A stretch of DNA of 19,225 bases from SURF-58 sp041305085 (GCA_041305085.1 JBFYMA010000026.1:1-19225), one strand, 5' to 3'; positions 1 to 7,353 are shown, numbered from the stretch's first letter. Translations and numbers: made by a program. Notes: generated by a model from the sequence alone, not told the origin.

Positions 1-240
1 TTGGTCGCTTTGTGTGCTGAGCGTAGCGAACGCCACTAAGAAAACAAAGTTTTCTGTGTTGCCTGGCTCGCCTCATGCTATATTTTGGTGCAGCAAGACC
101 ATCCCCGAGGGGGCCAACCCCCTTTGCCTATTGAGCCCTATTCAACAATAGGCTTCGCAGGAATGGCAAAAAATATGCTTAGAAATAAATTTCTGGCATC
201 CCTTTGGGACATTCCGGATGGAGCATTTCTATGGAAAAAC
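1..240. other. Noncoding region with clustered hairpins
   Basis: No convincing gene is seen. The longest open frame (85-300) has a proline/glycine-rich, non-protein-like composition and no SD. The region holds three clear hairpins. Positions 34-58 have arms cac+agaaaac and gttttct+gtg with a 2-nt bulge. Positions 109-122 pair ggggg with ccccc. Positions 126-153 pair gcctattg with caataggc over a 12-nt loop. This could be the 3' part of a structured RNA that begins before the window, or a degenerate repeat element. I do not recognise a known RNA family. Confidence 0.4.
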
Positions 241-283
241 TTTATAAACCATGCATGCCAATATCCAAGAAAAGGGGTTGAGA

Positions 284-502
284 ATGCAAATAATTATTGA
301 CACTAAAAATGATTCTCCTGAAGAGATTAAGAAAGCTGTGAGGTTTTTGAACAGCATAATTGAAAACAGCCCTGAAAGCGCCAATGCTCCGGACGTAACA
401 CCTGAGCTTTTCAACATGTTTTCCAACGAGCCAGAGGCACAGAATAATAAACAAGACGTTGGAGAAGATCATGAGGAAAAATTGAGCCTTGAAACATACT
501 AG
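284..502 (+). CDS. Small acidic conserved-type hypothetical protein, 72 aa
   Basis: I do not recognise a named family. The protein starts MQIIIDTKNDSPEEIKKA, a short beta strand followed by a helix. It then becomes a polar, Asp/Glu/Asn-rich tail that is probably disordered. I chose the ATG at 284 over the upstream in-frame ATG at 251. It sits just after aggggttgag, an SD-like stretch, and a TATA box (tttataaac, 241-249) would place transcription start near 271, between the two ATGs. The gene ends 9 nt before the DUF2391 membrane gene, so the two are probably co-transcribed. It is soluble and has no signal peptide. Function is unknown. Confidence 0.65.
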   Translation: MQIIIDTKNDSPEEIKKAVRFLNSIIENSPESANAPDVTPELFNMFSNEPEAQNNKQDVGEDHEEKLSLETY

Positions 503-511
503 CAAAATAAA

Positions 512-997
512 ATGACTATACATTTAGAGCAGGAAATCGCAGAAATAAAAGGAGAATTGCACCAGATAAAAAAAAGGCTGGTTGAAAAAGTCCCTGACCA
601 TTTTTCAAAGCAGGATGTTGTCAATGCTTTTTTTGGGGCGCTGTTTTTAGGGCTCACTTTTCTGTTTAAAGGCGCCCTCATACAGGTAGGGCTGAATATT
701 TTGTGGGATAATGTTGTTATAATTGTTACCTCAACACTCTTTATTTTATCAACCCAGATATACTTTATAGGGTACAAGCGTGTAAAAAACCCTGAGGAAA
801 GGCCATTTGGCCAGTTTCTTTTCAAAAGATTAACAGCTATTTATGGAATAGCACTAGTGGTATCATTTTACCTGCTCTACATTTTTGGGTTTTTGACCCT
901 TTTAGGCTCGTTCACAAATCTCATAAAACTGACACTGCTGCTGAGCATGCCATGCTCCATAGGCGCTGCAGTAGGTGATCTGCTCAAAAAGTACTGA
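512..997 (+). CDS. DUF2391 family integral membrane protein, 161 aa
   Basis: The N-terminal ~28 residues form a charged helix, possibly a short coiled coil. About four hydrophobic segments follow, near residues 38-56, 66-87, 106-128 and 135-156. The motif FSKQDVVNAFFGALFLG before helix 1 and the ending SIGAAVGDLL match what I recall of DUF2391 proteins, including those of haloarchaea (…DAAEAFVGA… and AIGAALGDIL). The family has no established function. The start ATG lacks a good SD and lies 9 nt after the upstream stop, suggesting translation by coupling. The next gene, archease, has its own promoter. Confidence 0.75.
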   Translation: MTIHLEQEIAEIKGELHQIKKRLVEKVPDHFSKQDVVNAFFGALFLGLTFLFKGALIQVGLNILWDNVVIIVTSTLFILSTQIYFIGYKRVKNPEERPFGQFLFKRLTAIYGIALVVSFYLLYIFGFLTLLGSFTNLIKLTLLLSMPCSIGAAVGDLLKKY

Positions 998-1008
998 AAA
1001 ACTGCGGA

Positions 1009-1043
1009 AATACTATTTAAATTATGGAATAACTATTTAAAAG
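1009..1043 (+). promoter_or_regulatory. Tandem TATA-like boxes upstream of archease
   Basis: Two near-identical boxes, actatttaaa at about 1012-1021 and 1032-1041, are spaced 20 bp apart. The second lies 30 nt before the archease ATG, which fits a leaderless transcript. The first is either an alternative start site or part of a binding site. Confidence 0.55.
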
Positions 1044-1064
1044 AACCTTTTTTCTCTATTTTCC

Positions 1065-1487
1065 ATGGAAAAATTTGAGTTTTTTGACCACACTGCTGAT
1101 GCAGAGTTCAGGGCTTATGGAAAAACCCTTGAAGAGGCCTTCAGCAATGCTGCCTTTGCAATGTACTCTATAATTACAGATGACAAAATAGAGCCGAAAA
1201 TAACAAAAAGCATCACAGTGCAAGGCTCAGATTTTGAGGCATTGCTGTACAACTTTTTAGAGGAGTTCCTTTTTTTGCTGGACGCGGACTTTTTTCTGCT
1301 GTCAGAGATAGAGAGCATAAAAATCAACAGGATAAACAAGGAATACATGCTCTCCGCGCTTATCAAAGGAGACAACAATACAGAAAAGTACACAACTGAT
1401 ACCCATGTAAAAGCAGTAACTTACAACGAGATGATTGTGAAGGAAGAAAAAGGCAACTGCATGGTGCAGGTTGTGCTGGACCTATAA
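1065..1487 (+). CDS. Archease, activator of RtcB RNA ligase
   Basis: Archease speeds guanylylation and turnover of the RNA ligase RtcB, used in tRNA splicing and RNA repair. The 140-aa length is normal. The N-terminal FFDHTADAEFRAYG is the family signature, with the Asp/His of DHTAD expected to take part in metal binding. The C-terminal block HVKAVTYNEM followed by VVLDL at the end is also typical, the last Asp being a conserved acidic residue. The ATG at 1065 follows a TATA box by 30 nt and has no SD, so the mRNA is probably leaderless. rtcB starts 31 nt after its stop, and this pairing is seen in many archaea and bacteria. No odd features are seen. Confidence 0.95.
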   Translation: MEKFEFFDHTADAEFRAYGKTLEEAFSNAAFAMYSIITDDKIEPKITKSITVQGSDFEALLYNFLEEFLFLLDADFFLLSEIESIKINRINKEYMLSALIKGDNNTEKYTTDTHVKAVTYNEMIVKEEKGNCMVQVVLDL

Positions 1488-1518
1488 ATTAGTTAATTTG
1501 TGAAACAGAGGTGGAACA

Positions 1519-2940
1519 ATGGAAATGAAAAAAATCAATGATTACACTTGGGAAATACCAAAATCAGGAAATATGCTTGTACCTGCAAGAATATTCTCTT
1601 CAGAAAAGCTTCTGGAGATAGTGAAAAAAGACAAGACGCTTGAGCAGCTGAAAAACATGGCAAGCCTTAAGGGAATAGTAAAAAATGCACTTGCAATGAG
1701 CGATGCACACCAAGGCTATGGATTTTGTATTGGAGGAGTTGCGGCGTTTGACCTCAGCGAAGGGATAATAAGCCCTGGAGGAGTTGGGTTTGACATAAAC
1801 TGCGGAGTAAGAGTCCTTACAACACCTTATGACTATGAAAAAATAAAGGACAAGAGAAAACAGCTTATAAATCAGGTATTCAGTGAAGTGCCTGCAGGAG
1901 TTGGCAAAAAAGGAATCACAAGGCTTTCAAGGGACGAGCTTCAGAACGTGCTGGAAAAAGGTGCAGGCTGGGCTGTTGAGAATGGCTATGGAACAAAGAA
2001 AGACCTTGAAAGGACTGAAGAGTATGGAAACAGAAAAGGTGCAGATGTGAAAAACATCAGCGATAGGGCAATGCAGAGAGGCCTGCCTCAGCTTGGAACG
2101 CTTGGAAGCGGAAACCACTTCATAGAGATGCAGAAAGTTGATAAAATATTCAACAAAGAGGTTGCCCAAAAATTTGGCATAACGCACGAGGGACAGGTGC
2201 TTGTGATGATCCACTCAGGTAGCAGAGGGCTAGGGCACCAGGTTGCCAGTGATTACATAAAAAGCATGGAAGATGAGTATGGCACTGCACACCTTGCAGA
2301 CAGGGAGCTTGTAAACGCACCAATAAACAGCGAGCTGGGACAAAAATACCTAAGCGCTATGTGGGGAGCAATGAATTTTGCATTCGCCAACAGGCAGATG
2401 ATGATGCACTGGACAAGGCAGGCTTTTGAAAAAGTGCTTGGGAGCAGTGACAAGATGGAGCTTATATATGATGTGTGCCACAACATTGCCAAAATAGAAG
2501 AGCACACAATAGATGGCAAAAAGACAAAGGTGTGTGTCCACAGAAAAGGAGCCACAAGAAGCTTTGGGCCTGGAAGAGATGAAATACCTGAAGTCTACAG
2601 GAAGATAGGCCAGCCAGTTCTAATTCCTGGAAGCATGGGGACAGCGTCATATATACTTGTGGGAACAAGCAAAGCAGAGGAGATAAGCTTTGGAAGCACT
2701 GCCCACGGTGCAGGAAGAGTTATGAGCAGGAGCGAAGCGCTGAGGAATTTCAGGGGAGAACAGGTTGTGAAGGACATGGAAAAAATGGACATCTATGTGA
2801 AGGGCGCAAGCTGGAAAGGAATAGCAGAAGAAACATACCAAGTATACAAGGATGTTGACGAAGTAATAAGAGTAAGCCATGGTGCGGGAATAGGCAGTAT
2901 GGTGGCAAGGCTTGTGCCTGTTGCTGTGATGAAAGGATAG
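1519..2940 (+). CDS. rtcB: RNA-splicing ligase RtcB
   Basis: This is the Mn/GTP-dependent ligase that joins 2',3'-cyclic phosphate or 3'-phosphate ends to 5'-OH ends, as in tRNA exon joining. It has 473 aa, close to the ~480 of archaeal RtcB without an intein. Visible active-site residues are D92 and C95 in FDINCGVR, H200 in GSGNH, H232 in IHSGSRG, H321 and H396 in STAHGAGR. H396 is the expected guanylylated His, matching His404 of the Pyrococcus enzyme by offset. The start at 1519 is backed by the SD gaggtgg 5 nt upstream. It is in an operon with archease. No intein interrupts the metal-site motifs, where inteins occur in some archaea. Confidence 0.97.
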   Translation: MEMKKINDYTWEIPKSGNMLVPARIFSSEKLLEIVKKDKTLEQLKNMASLKGIVKNALAMSDAHQGYGFCIGGVAAFDLSEGIISPGGVGFDINCGVRVLTTPYDYEKIKDKRKQLINQVFSEVPAGVGKKGITRLSRDELQNVLEKGAGWAVENGYGTKKDLERTEEYGNRKGADVKNISDRAMQRGLPQLGTLGSGNHFIEMQKVDKIFNKEVAQKFGITHEGQVLVMIHSGSRGLGHQVASDYIKSMEDEYGTAHLADRELVNAPINSELGQKYLSAMWGAMNFAFANRQMMMHWTRQAFEKVLGSSDKMELIYDVCHNIAKIEEHTIDGKKTKVCVHRKGATRSFGPGRDEIPEVYRKIGQPVLIPGSMGTASYILVGTSKAEEISFGSTAHGAGRVMSRSEALRNFRGEQVVKDMEKMDIYVKGASWKGIAEETYQVYKDVDEVIRVSHGAGIGSMVARLVPVAVMKG

Positions 2941-2972
2941 GTTTATAAACTATTTTTGTTTTATGATTTATT

Positions 2973-3497
2973 ATGTGGTTTTTTCCTAAACTCTATATAA
3001 GGAAAGGAGAGTATTATATCAACGATAACAGCATTTTTTCTTTAGGACTTTTTGAGCTTCTTAAAAAGAGCAGAGCCTATGAAAATGCAGAAGTTCTGAA
3101 GCAATTGTGGATGAATGATTATTCGCTTCTGGATGCAGAAGTGAAAGAAGCTTCTGACAGAAAAATTATTTTTGAGATTGGAGATATAAAACTGTACAGG
3201 ATTGGCTTTGACAAATATGCACAGGGATTTGATTGGCAGAATAAAGAATTCTCAATAATATCCTCAAATGAGAAATTCTCTGAACTTTTGCTGCATTATT
3301 TAAGAAAAGAACATATTCAAGACATACAGTCAATAAAAGGAACAAGAGTTCAGCTTATAGATGGTCAGAGCGCGGGCATCTGCGGGTTTGTTATAGATTA
3401 CTTTATTGGCACTGAAGAAGTAATGGAGATTAATACAGTGGCAGAGTTGGCTGAAAGATGGGATGAGTACTGCAAAGACATGTTTCAGGGTCTTTAA
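2973..3497 (+). CDS. Hypothetical protein, 174 aa
   Basis: I do not recognise a family. The protein is soluble and mixed alpha/beta. An N-terminal basic, aromatic stretch (MWFFPKLYIRKGEYY) is followed by a helical segment rich in Lys and Glu. A strand-rich middle (IIFEIGDIKLYRIGF) and a C-terminal half with GTRVQLIDGQSAGICGF follow. There is no signal peptide or membrane helix. A TATA box (tttataaac, 2942-2950) lies about 30 nt before the ATG, so the transcript is likely leaderless and separate from rtcB. Its stop is 3 nt from the stop of the convergent winged-helix gene. The coding call rests on length, promoter spacing and composition like its neighbours. Confidence 0.75.
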   Translation: MWFFPKLYIRKGEYYINDNSIFSLGLFELLKKSRAYENAEVLKQLWMNDYSLLDAEVKEASDRKIIFEIGDIKLYRIGFDKYAQGFDWQNKEFSIISSNEKFSELLLHYLRKEHIQDIQSIKGTRVQLIDGQSAGICGFVIDYFIGTEEVMEINTVAELAERWDEYCKDMFQGL

Positions 3498-3500
3498 CAT

Positions 3501-3773
3501 CTATAAACCAAAGCTCTCTGTGAAATTGATAATCTTGTTGTACTCCTGCAGAAACATGTCGCCTTTTTCTGTTATTATGAAGAATTTCTTTTCCTTTTCA
3601 TCCAGCTCATCCACAAACTCTTTCTGCTTCAGCTCTTTTATGTACTCGTTCATTCTCTGGTAGGAGAGGTTTGACTTGTAAAGCAAGTGTGTGGGCTTTA
3701 TTTTTCCGCCCTTCTGCTGAATAGCCAAAAGTATATCGTGAATTATTTTTATCTTGTTCCTCTTCTCAGCCAT
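3501..3773 (-). CDS. Winged-helix DNA-binding protein, 90 aa
   Basis: A small archaeal transcription regulator-like protein of the single winged-helix type, resembling the ArnR1-like/HTH_45 group. Helix 1 is around residues 5-20 (KIKIIHDILLAIQQ). The recognition region is THLLYKSNLSYQRMNEYIKEL, and the wing is near FVDELDEKEKKFFIITEKG. I prefer the start MAEKRNK at 3773, because the upstream ATG at 3809 would overlap the membrane-protein gene by 23 nt. The 3773 ATG follows that gene's stop by 13 nt and has gggttg as a weak SD. It is probably co-transcribed with the membrane protein, which suggests a sensor/regulator pair. That pairing is inference. Confidence 0.8.
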   Translation of the reverse strand: MAEKRNKIKIIHDILLAIQQKGGKIKPTHLLYKSNLSYQRMNEYIKELKQKEFVDELDEKEKKFFIITEKGDMFLQEYNKIINFTESFGL

Positions 3774-3786
3774 TTTCAAAACAACC

Positions 3787-4479
3787 CTATTTTCTGAAAA
3801 TAAGCACAAACCCCGCCAAAAGCATTAAAAAGCTGACAAGCTGGACTATCTCAGCAATAACATAGCAGTACTTGTGGATTGCTGAAAATGCGAACATCAG
3901 CTGTGAAAAAGCAAATATTGCAAAGCTTACAAAAACTATTAGTGAGGATGTTTTTTTATTGTTTTTGTAGTTTATAAAAAAGCTGTGTGCCACATAGGCA
4001 AGGAGTATGAATGCTATAAGATAGTACCAGAACTGGTCAAGAAAAACCCCTAAAAAAGATGACATGAAGCTCAGGATGAACAATAGGGAAACCAGCTTTT
4101 TGTCCTTTGTGCCTGTGCTTATTACTATCAAAACCATAAACGCAGCCAGCATGAGTATTATTGGTATAAAAATGCCGAAAATCCTTATAAGTGAGATGTT
4201 GGCAATATGCCTTACAATGTCCTGACTTGCATATATTGATGCAGGCGGCTTTATAAAAAAATTGAGTGCATATGCCGCAACCCTTACAAAAAATGATGCT
4301 GCAATAAAAATAAATGCAAGAGAGAAATGTGCATATTTTTTTTCCTTCAGAATCCTGAAAATTTTGTAGCTGTAGAATGCTATAATCAGAGCAACAATAA
4401 CGCCCAGAAGCTCTATAATCATATCTATTCCTGCAAACCACACTGGACTGTAGTAAGGACTAAAAAAAAGATTTACCAT
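3787..4479 (-). CDS. Seven-helix integral membrane protein, unknown function
   Basis: The 230-aa protein has about seven hydrophobic segments, near residues 18-41, 50-75, 98-121, 128-149, 150-169, 178-200 and 205-228, joined by short loops. One loop carries KDKKL and another NYKNNKK, which would be cytoplasmic by the positive-inside rule. No catalytic motif or retinal-binding Lys pattern is evident, so I do not call it a rhodopsin. The ATG at 4479 lies about 30 nt after a TATA box on this strand that is a perfect palindrome (ctttataaag, 4503-4512), consistent with a leaderless transcript. The next gene is a winged-helix protein, so this may be its membrane-bound sensor partner (inference). 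Confidence 0.85.
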   Translation of the reverse strand: MVNLFFSPYYSPVWFAGIDMIIELLGVIVALIIAFYSYKIFRILKEKKYAHFSLAFIFIAASFFVRVAAYALNFFIKPPASIYASQDIVRHIANISLIRIFGIFIPIILMLAAFMVLIVISTGTKDKKLVSLLFILSFMSSFLGVFLDQFWYYLIAFILLAYVAHSFFINYKNNKKTSSLIVFVSFAIFAFSQLMFAFSAIHKYCYVIAEIVQLVSFLMLLAGFVLIFRK

Positions 4480-4551
4480 TCATAGATGGCAATTAAATTG
4501 CTCTTTATAAAGTTTGTGCATGTTTGTTCTTTACTGCGCCTTCACAAGGGA

Positions 4552-4599
4552 TTTATAAAAGGTTTGCGTAACTATTTCTAAAAAAGTGTGTGGAGGTGA
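4552..4599 (+). promoter_or_regulatory. TATA box and strong SD of a micro-gene
   Basis: The TATA box tttataaa at 4552-4559 would start transcription near 4582. A full-match archaeal SD, ggaggtga, follows at 4592-4599, 5 nt before an ATG. It is one of the best SD sites in the window and marks the short frame after it as translated. Confidence 0.7.
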
Positions 4600-4604
4600 A
4601 ACAC

Positions 4605-4709
4605 ATGGCCTGGAATGATTTTGATTTGGGAGGAGAAATCTTTACCGAAGCAAGAAAAGAGCTCAAAAGGTTAAGGTTCACTGAAACACGGAAATCAATC
4701 TCAGCATAA
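4605..4709 (+). CDS. Micro-gene, 34-aa peptide of unknown function
   Basis: The peptide begins MAWNDFDLGGEIFTEARKEL and ends with a basic helix-like part (KRLRF…TRKSISA). I recognise no family. Support for translation comes from the layout: a TATA box at 4552, ggaggtga 5 nt before the ATG, an open frame of 34 codons, and a stem-loop with a T-tract 44 nt after the stop. This makes a complete transcription unit in a 426-bp gap between larger genes. The peptide has no transmembrane segment and is amphipathic. A regulatory leader peptide is less likely, because a terminator-like hairpin separates it from the next gene. Confidence 0.55.
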   Translation: MAWNDFDLGGEIFTEARKELKRLRFTETRKSISA

Positions 4710-4752
4710 ACACCCAAACTATAAACACCCAAATATGTTGAAACCCCTTCTC

Positions 4753-4795
4753 AGCCATGGCCTTTCCCAAGGCCGTGGTTGCTTTTTCATTTTAT
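4753..4795 (+). terminator. Stem-loop plus T-rich tail after the micro-gene
   Basis: Arms agccatggcctt (4753-4764) and aaggccgtggtt (4769-4780) form a 12-bp stem with two G·U pairs and a tccc loop. The T-rich run gctttttcatttt follows. The GC-rich stem stands out in an AT-rich gap. From 4796 to the next gene I see only AT-rich sequence. Confidence 0.6.
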
Positions 4796-4905
4796 TTCAG
4801 ATTTATTTCAGAATTTGTCAGTAATTGTTTATTGAATTGTCTGTCTTGCTAAATTTGAATTCCAATTTTAACTCAACGAAAAAAATATAAATAACTTAAT
4901 TAGTT

Positions 4906-5778
4906 ATGCCTGTTGTGGTTATTACCCAGAAACAAATATATGAGTGCAGTATTAAAATACTAAAGGAACTTCAAGATAGAAAGGACAAATATGCTTATAT
5001 TCATATTTATATTTATGAAATGATGGTGGATAGAAGAACAAAAAAACAAACAGAGCTTCTTTGGGAAAACTACTACAAGCAATTTCAGTCAGATTATCAA
5101 AATAAAATCAACAGAATTAAGCTTATTAGTCCGGGAAAAATATCAGAATCTTCTTGGCTTAATTTTTCATTTGACTTTGAACACAATTTCAAACAAGAAA
5201 GTGTTGGAGACTTCAAAATTAATTTTAAAGAATATTTCAGCTTTGTTCCAAAATCAAAAGATTATTTAGCCGCATATAAAGAGATACTTAACTTTATTAA
5301 TATTATTCCCTTAATTCATAGGGATCTCTATAATATTGGTCAAAAGGAAAAAGAAAAAATAGCTTTTAAAATTCCTGTTTCTTTATACCAATTCATTAAT
5401 CATGTAGATACGTTAGTCGTGTATTACTGCAAAAAGAAAACAGGTAAAAATATTAGAAAAAAAATTCTTGATTTGACAAAAAAAGCAGGAATACAAATGA
5501 TTAGAGAGCTTAGGGCTGAAAGCGGTTTTGACTTCATGTTTTCTAAAGAAAAAAGAGGAATATCTCATTCTCAGATTGTTGCAACAGTGGTAGCAAGATG
5601 GATTAATAAATACAAAAAAGAAATTATTAATAAATATATTAGGGTTGACGGCGCAAAAATAACTTACAACTTTGAAGAATTTTCTAAATGGCTTATAAAC
5701 ATTATTAAAGAGGTTAGTTCACAAGATTCTAATTGGATTTATAACCATTCTAAAAAAGAAAATTTTAAGTTTTTTTAA
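4906..5778 (+). CDS. AT-rich orphan gene, 290-aa unknown protein
   Basis: I do not recognise a family. The protein is Lys/Ile/Asn/Phe-rich and mostly helical, with no signal peptide, membrane helix or clear catalytic motif. A central IPVSLYQFINHVDTLVVYY segment and RELRAESGFDFMFSKEKRGISH are the most structured-looking parts. Its base composition and codon use (many AAA, ATT, TTT) are clearly more AT-rich than rtcB, ligase or ftsZ. Together with its lack of partners, this suggests recent acquisition. A TATA-like aatataaata (4884-4893) is only about 20 nt before this ATG, too close for a leaderless start. The true start or promoter is therefore uncertain, and the next in-frame Met is residue 39. 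Its stop is 8 nt from that of a convergent gene. Confidence 0.7.
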   Translation: MPVVVITQKQIYECSIKILKELQDRKDKYAYIHIYIYEMMVDRRTKKQTELLWENYYKQFQSDYQNKINRIKLISPGKISESSWLNFSFDFEHNFKQESVGDFKINFKEYFSFVPKSKDYLAAYKEILNFINIIPLIHRDLYNIGQKEKEKIAFKIPVSLYQFINHVDTLVVYYCKKKTGKNIRKKILDLTKKAGIQMIRELRAESGFDFMFSKEKRGISHSQIVATVVARWINKYKKEIINKYIRVDGAKITYNFEEFSKWLINIIKEVSSQDSNWIYNHSKKENFKFF

Positions 5779-5786
5779 AATTGAAA

Positions 5787-6389
5787 TTATACTTCTATTA
5801 TCCGTCCATGGCTTGCTACATTGATCACTTTGGTCTTGCCGATCTTTTCCTCAAGCCCTGATGCTTCTTCTACATGGCTGCACAGCAGTATGTCTGGCTT
5901 GAGATTGTCTATTGCTTTTCTTACGCCAATGCTTCCTGGCACAAATTTGGAGAATTTTTCCATCATACTGTTGGCTGGATGCACGTGTGTTACCATTATT
6001 TTTACTTTTGAGTCCTTGACATAGTTGTAGCCCTGCTTCAAAAGGTCAAATATTTCGTCTTCTGAAAGCTGGTGTATGCCAATATTTACTCCTGAACAGC
6101 CAAAGAATCCAACGTCTTTGTGCTTGATGCTGTAGCCGTGGATGTTTTTCTGGCCGTAGAGCTCAGCAAGAAAATCTGCTGTTGCAATGCTTTCGTGGTT
6201 GCCTGGCACAAAAATAACTTTTTTATTCCTTTTTACAAAAGGGCCAATTATCCCGTCTGTAGATTTTTCGCTGTCTGTGAGGTCGCCTGTAAGAACAACA
6301 AGGTCAACGTTTTCTTTTTCTGCCTGCTCTGCCAGCTTTTCTGCCAGCTTTCTGTCTCCATGGATGTCTCCTGCTGATAGTATTTTCAT
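5787..6389 (-). CDS. Calcineurin-like metallophosphoesterase, 200 aa
   Basis: Predicted two-metal phosphoesterase or nuclease-like enzyme; the substrate is unknown. Motifs in order are DIHGD near residues 8-12, GDLTD, PGNHES and VTHVHP, the metal ligands of the calcineurin-like fold. The last family motif, usually GHxHE, reads SHVEEASG here. The Gly is replaced by Ser and the second His by Glu, so one metal site may be altered. I chose the start MKILSAGD at 6389 rather than 6482. It has the SD aaggtga 4 nt upstream, and the longer form would overlap the upstream gene by 89 nt. The sua5 stop TGA lies inside that SD, so the two genes are probably translationally coupled. Confidence 0.9.
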   Translation of the reverse strand: MKILSAGDIHGDRKLAEKLAEQAEKENVDLVVLTGDLTDSEKSTDGIIGPFVKRNKKVIFVPGNHESIATADFLAELYGQKNIHGYSIKHKDVGFFGCSGVNIGIHQLSEDEIFDLLKQGYNYVKDSKVKIMVTHVHPANSMMEKFSKFVPGSIGVRKAIDNLKPDILLCSHVEEASGLEEKIGKTKVINVASHGRIIEV

Positions 6390-6393
6390 GCTT

Positions 6394-6957
6394 TCACCTT
6401 TCCTTGATCTTGATGCGTTCCTCAAAGTGTACAAGCGTTGAAGGGCTGCCTGCTTTTTCGCCTTCATCAATGATGAAATCAACGCTGTCTTTTATATCCC
6501 TATTGAGGTCGTCTATGGATTTCATAAAGTTTTCGCCTGTTTTGTTTGCTGAAGTCGTGATTATCGGGACTTCCATCATGTTCACGACTTTTGTAAACCA
6601 GTGGTCAGGAATCCTTACACCAATAGTATTCATCCCGTTTGTTGCCTCTTTGCTTACAGCACTCTTATTTTTGAGCTTTAAAATAAATGTATAAGGTCCT
6701 GGAAGCTTTTTTATCCAGTCCTTCAATCTTTTTTCTTGTTCGCAGTTTTCAAAAATCCACTCTGCATTTGGAGGAATTATTGAGAAGGGCTGATTTGAAT
6801 TCTTGAGCTGGCGTATCTTCCTGACTAATTCATCGCTTGTCGCATCGCATCCTATTCCATAGATTGTATCTGTTGGGTATATGAATATTTTTCCTTTCAG
6901 CTCTTTTATGAACCTGAAGCTGTTTATAAGGAACTCTTCCTTTGGGATTATTCTCAT
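6394..6957 (-). CDS. Sua5/YrdC/YciO threonylcarbamoyl-AMP synthase
   Basis: This enzyme makes threonylcarbamoyl-AMP from threonine, bicarbonate and ATP, the first step in the t6A37 modification of ANN-decoding tRNAs. The YrdC fold is shown by YPTDTIYGIGCDA, QPFSII, LPGPYTFILK, IGVRIPDH and ITTSANKTGE. At 187 aa it has the YrdC domain alone, without the C-terminal Sua5 domain. I chose MRIIPKEEF at 6957 because a TATA box (tatataa on this strand, 6980-6987) lies about 29 nt upstream, giving a leaderless start. The longer form from 7008 would begin before the promoter. It shares an operon with the phosphoesterase. The transferase half of t6A synthesis (KEOPS) is not in the window. Confidence 0.92.
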   Translation of the reverse strand: MRIIPKEEFLINSFRFIKELKGKIFIYPTDTIYGIGCDATSDELVRKIRQLKNSNQPFSIIPPNAEWIFENCEQEKRLKDWIKKLPGPYTFILKLKNKSAVSKEATNGMNTIGVRIPDHWFTKVVNMMEVPIITTSANKTGENFMKSIDDLNRDIKDSVDFIIDEGEKAGSPSTLVHFEERIKIKER

Positions 6958-7034
6958 GTACTTGAGTAAATCATAATTATTTATATAGGTTTTGGGCAAT
7001 CTAAACAAATAATAGAAACAAAATAAATCAAAAT

Positions 7035-7169
7035 TCAGCTTACAAGAAACCCTTCATCTCTGTGGAAGTATTTTCTGCTGGAGAACTCTCTTATGCGCTC
7101 GTTTATCGCTGCTTCTTCGTTTTCGTACTTTTCTATCAGGTTAAGTATCCTGTTCTTTATGTTTGCCAT
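7035..7169 (-). CDS. Micro-gene B, 44-aa helical peptide
   Basis: The frame reads MANIKNRILNLIEKYENEEA…RKYFHRDEGFLVS. It is an amphipathic, charged helix with heptad-like spacing of Ile/Leu, followed by a short aromatic tail. I recognise no family. It begins 14 nt after the stop of micro-gene A on the same strand, with gggggattga just upstream as an imperfect SD. Translation is inferred from the tandem layout, the start context and protein-like composition. It and micro-gene A may make a two-peptide complex, or be halves of one ancestral gene. Confidence 0.55.
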   Translation of the reverse strand: MANIKNRILNLIEKYENEEAAINERIREFSSRKYFHRDEGFLVS

Positions 7170-7183
7170 GCTATCAATCCCCC

Positions 7184-7312
7184 TTAGTTTAGCCATAGGT
7201 CGCTGAACTGGTAGTCAAAGCTGCTCAGCTGCCTTAACGAGTGCTTTTTCATCTGCTCGAAAAAAATGTTTTCTATGAATCTGTGGTTTTCATGAGTATT
7301 AATTGTTTGCAT
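7184..7312 (-). CDS. Micro-gene A, 42-aa peptide
   Basis: The frame reads MQTINTHENHRFIENIFFEQ…SSFDYQFSDLWLN, polar and aromatic with a hydrophobic last turn. I recognise no family. A strong SD, gaggtgaac, precedes the ATG by 6 nt. Upstream on the same strand is a TATA box (tatttaaacc, 7433-7442), which would give a leader of about 100 nt holding a hairpin (7354-7382). The same 11-bp element that precedes the cdc6 promoter lies before this one (7455-7465). The pair of micro-genes is probably a distinct operon under control shared with cdc6. Confidence 0.6.
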   Translation of the reverse strand: MQTINTHENHRFIENIFFEQMKKHSLRQLSSFDYQFSDLWLN

Positions 7313-7353
7313 TGTTGTTCACCTCTGTTTTGTTGTATTTTTGCTTTAAAATT

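Noticed and set aside
85..300. 71-codon open frame at the window start
   Set aside because: No SD, odd Pro/Gly-rich composition, it runs through three hairpins, and it overlaps the better-supported gene at 284.
1519..2940. Possible intein in rtcB
   Set aside because: The length and uninterrupted DINCGVR, GSGNH and STAHGAGR motifs show none.
3787..4479. Microbial rhodopsin
   Set aside because: Seven helices are present, but I see no Asp/Lys pattern for retinal binding in the last helix.
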